Assembly (NCBI RefSeq): GCF_014696675.1
Contig: NZ_JACJQN010000001.1
Coordinates: forward strand, 682,001 to 746,000
Length of the DNA stretch: 64,000 nt
Direction: 5' to 3'
Source: Phormidium tenue FACHB-1052
Lineage (GTDB): Bacteria > Cyanobacteriota > Cyanobacteriia > Phormidesmidales > Phormidesmidaceae
Below are positions 62,786 to 64,000 of this stretch, in pieces. The notes below the pieces were generated by a model. The model searched no databases, was not told the origin of the DNA, and saw only the letters and a list, made by a program, of their open reading frames with translations. A program made the translations under genes and the position numbers. Numbering within the stretch: position 1 is the first letter of the stretch; the number at the start of each line of letters is the position of its first letter.

Positions 62786-62968
62786 ATGAGCATTCAAGAT
62801 AGGGCTGAAGCCACCGGCAAGAACATTCAAGGTAAGGCGCAGGAAGCAGCCGGTAAAGTTACCGGAAATACTTCCGACGAAGCGAAAGGCAAGTCTAAGC
62901 AGGGCGAAGCCAGCGTTCAGCATGCCAAAGAAGATGTCAAAGATCAAATCAAAAAAGTGATTGATTAG
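62786..62968 (+). CDS. CsbD family stress protein
   Basis: 60-residue hydrophilic, helical protein of the CsbD family, usually induced by general stress. The sequence has the typical repeated GKxQEAAGKVTGN and SKQGEASVQHAKEDVKD style. No catalytic residues are known in the family. It stands alone with a strong terminator 30 bases downstream. Confidence 0.9.
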   Translation: MSIQDRAEATGKNIQGKAQEAAGKVTGNTSDEAKGKSKQGEASVQHAKEDVKDQIKKVID

Positions 62969-62997
62969 GATTGACTGACGGTTCTTCGTGAGCCGTA

Positions 62998-63040
62998 GAT
63001 CAAAAAAGGAGAGCATCAAAATTGCTCTCCTTTTTTGATC
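62998..63040 (+). terminator. csbD terminator
   Basis: An 18-bp stem GATCAAAAAAGGAGAGCA/TGCTCTCCTTTTTTGATC with a 7-base loop and T6 in the 3' arm. Confidence 0.93.
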
Positions 63041-63132
63041 GTTTTTTTGAAATTAAGTATTTTTAAACGGGGGCAGTGTGTGGGCTCATCCGCCATGGAG
63101 TGCACAAGCAAACGGCAAAACCAATATCCTGA

Positions 63133-63162
63133 GTTTCTATGTCTAAGGTTTCTATGTCTAAG
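63133..63162. repeat. tandem duplication of GTTTCTATGTCTAAG
   Basis: Two exact head-to-tail copies (63133-63147 and 63148-63162) about 125 bases upstream of the MFS gene. Confidence 0.85.
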
Positions 63163-63287
63163 GACTGTTTAGAAAAGGATAGTTGCAACTTTATCATCTT
63201 GTGAAAATTATCGTGTAAAAGATGTGGCTGTTGCTACACCCCCAGCAGGATAAGACGAGTTTTGACCTGTATTCCCACGCGATCGCC

Positions 63288-64000
63288 ATGGACTCTGAAC
63301 CCCCAAGTCTGCGTCTGCTGATCACGATGAATTTAGGCTTTTGGGGAGTGCAGATTGGCAATGGTCTGCAAACTGCCCACGCCAGTGCCGTTTTTGAGAG
63401 CCTGGGGGCCGAGGCCAGCCAGTTGCCCCTGCTGTGGCTGGGGGCACCGTTGATGGGGCTGCTGGCCCAGCCGATTGTTGGCGAACTCAGCGATCGCACC
63501 GTCAGCCGCTGGGGCAAGCGGCAGCCCTACTTTCTGGGCGGTGCGGTGATCGGAGCGGCGATGCTGGTGACGATGCCCATGGCCACCAGTCTGATGCAGG
63601 CGGTGGCGCTGTACTGGGTGCTACAGCTCGCCCTCAATGTCAGCGTTGCCCCCAGTCGCCCCTTTGTGGGGGATTTGCTGTCTCCGGCCCATCGCACCCT
63701 GGGCTACTCGCTCCAGGGGTTCTGCATTGGGCTGGGCACCATCTGCGCGGCGGGGTTGCCCTGGATGTTAGAGCATGTCTTTCGCCTAGAACCCGTCTCC
63801 CACGCCGGTATTCCCGACGTGATTCGCGGAGCCTACTGGGTGGGGGCAGCGTTTTGTTTAGTCGGTACCCTGGCCACTTTTTGGGCCGTGGAGGAACCGA
63901 CCCACGAGGTGATGGCTCTCCCTCACGAACCAGCGGGCGATCGCCTACCGATGCTAGCGGCGATCGCTCAGGCGGTAACGGATCTGCCCCCGATGATGCG
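63288..64000 (+). CDS. MFS transporter, sugar-type (SLC45/GPH-like), 3' end outside window
   Basis: The frame from ATG 63288 (MDSEPPSLRLLITMNLGFWG) stays open to the window edge, 237 codons. It encodes hydrophobic helices of a major-facilitator protein. The loop-2 motif GELSDRTVSRWGKRQPYF and the later SRPFVGDLL are typical of SLC45/plant-sucrose-transporter-like and GPH-type carriers, so a disaccharide or related sugar is the likely substrate; this is inference from family. The remaining helices lie beyond the window. Confidence 0.85.
   Translation, partial: MDSEPPSLRLLITMNLGFWGVQIGNGLQTAHASAVFESLGAEASQLPLLWLGAPLMGLLAQPIVGELSDRTVSRWGKRQPYFLGGAVIGAAMLVTMPMATSLMQAVALYWVLQLALNVSVAPSRPFVGDLLSPAHRTLGYSLQGFCIGLGTICAAGLPWMLEHVFRLEPVSHAGIPDVIRGAYWVGAAFCLVGTLATFWAVEEPTHEVMALPHEPAGDRLPMLAAIAQAVTDLPPMM

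Larger units (their letters stand above)
62969..63287 (+). other. intergenic region between csbD and the MFS gene
   Basis: Contains the csbD terminator (62998-63040) and a tandem 15-base repeat at 63133-63162. Nothing else is recognised. Confidence 0.5.

Noticed and set aside
1-64000. tRNA, rRNA, CRISPR, insertion sequences and prophage
   Set aside because: Reading the intergenic regions on both strands gave no cloverleaf with a TTC-loop signature, no transposase and no array. A tRNAscan-SE and Infernal run would be decisive.

Overview
This 64 kb window is chromosomal DNA from a cyanobacterium. The evidence is the very dense HIP1 octamer (GCGATCGC) and genes for oxygenic-phototroph functions: Ycf3, NDH-1 subunits NdhA-I-G-E, the response regulator RpaB, homogentisate phytyltransferase, a BvdR-type biliverdin reductase and LrtA/HPF. 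The grpE-dnaK(-dnaJ) cluster lies back to back with pilB-pilT-pilC, as I recall for Synechocystis. A Leptolyngbya/Nodosilinea-like lineage is only a guess. I see no rRNA, tRNA, CRISPR array, insertion sequence or prophage, and the gene content is mostly core.

Layout. 1-1.1 kb: 3' part of a PQQ-type sugar dehydrogenase, then a DUF2811 gene and a gene-poor stretch with a short G/A repeat. 2.3-7.8 kb (minus): grpE, dnaK, dnaJ, a TusA-like gene and rsgA, the last three tightly coupled. 8.1-12.9 kb (plus): type IV pilus motor genes pilB, pilT and pilC, ending at an 18-bp bidirectional terminator. 13-15.1 kb (minus): phytyltransferase followed by a geranylgeranyl-reductase-family gene. 15.2-20.6 kb (minus): lipid block plsX-fabH-fabD-plsC, then DUF2288 and AI-2E genes. 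20.6-28.1 kb: rpaB, radA, grxC, lrtA, lipB, dciA-like, metallophosphoesterase and DUF924. 28.2-32.4 kb (minus): an orphan RppA-like regulator, DUF29, a 2,2-dialkylglycine-decarboxylase-like aminotransferase and glpK. 32.5-38 kb: Deg protease, DUF4870, alpha/beta hydrolase, bvdR, a small HMA metallochaperone and gltA.

38.4-44.7 kb: ndhA-ndhI-ndhG-ndhE with a clear terminator, nadK, an orphan PD-(D/E)XK-like protein, ycf3 and gatC. 44.9-49.8 kb is the most accessory part: a TRAP transporter with its binding protein convergent to its permease genes, a HEPN/MNT toxin-antitoxin pair and a PuuE-type allantoinase. 50.2-56.2 kb: cysH, a 1369-residue hybrid histidine kinase and a convergent single-domain receiver. 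56.3-64 kb: a 222-residue membrane protein, glgC, a 1023-residue membrane protein with eight ~72-residue helical repeats, a CsbD stress protein and the start of an MFS transporter.

The most novel object is the 1023-residue protein at 59062-62133. Its N-terminal membrane part matches the nearby 222-residue protein in spacing and key residues. It looks like the same four-helix membrane protein with an eight-repeat array inserted in the loop before the last helix. Other items worth checking are an in-frame low-complexity repeat inside radA, a reductase gene immediately after the phytyltransferase gene, three convergent gene pairs whose coding 3' ends overlap, and several unexplained inverted repeats upstream of dnaK, dnaJ, pilC and glgC.
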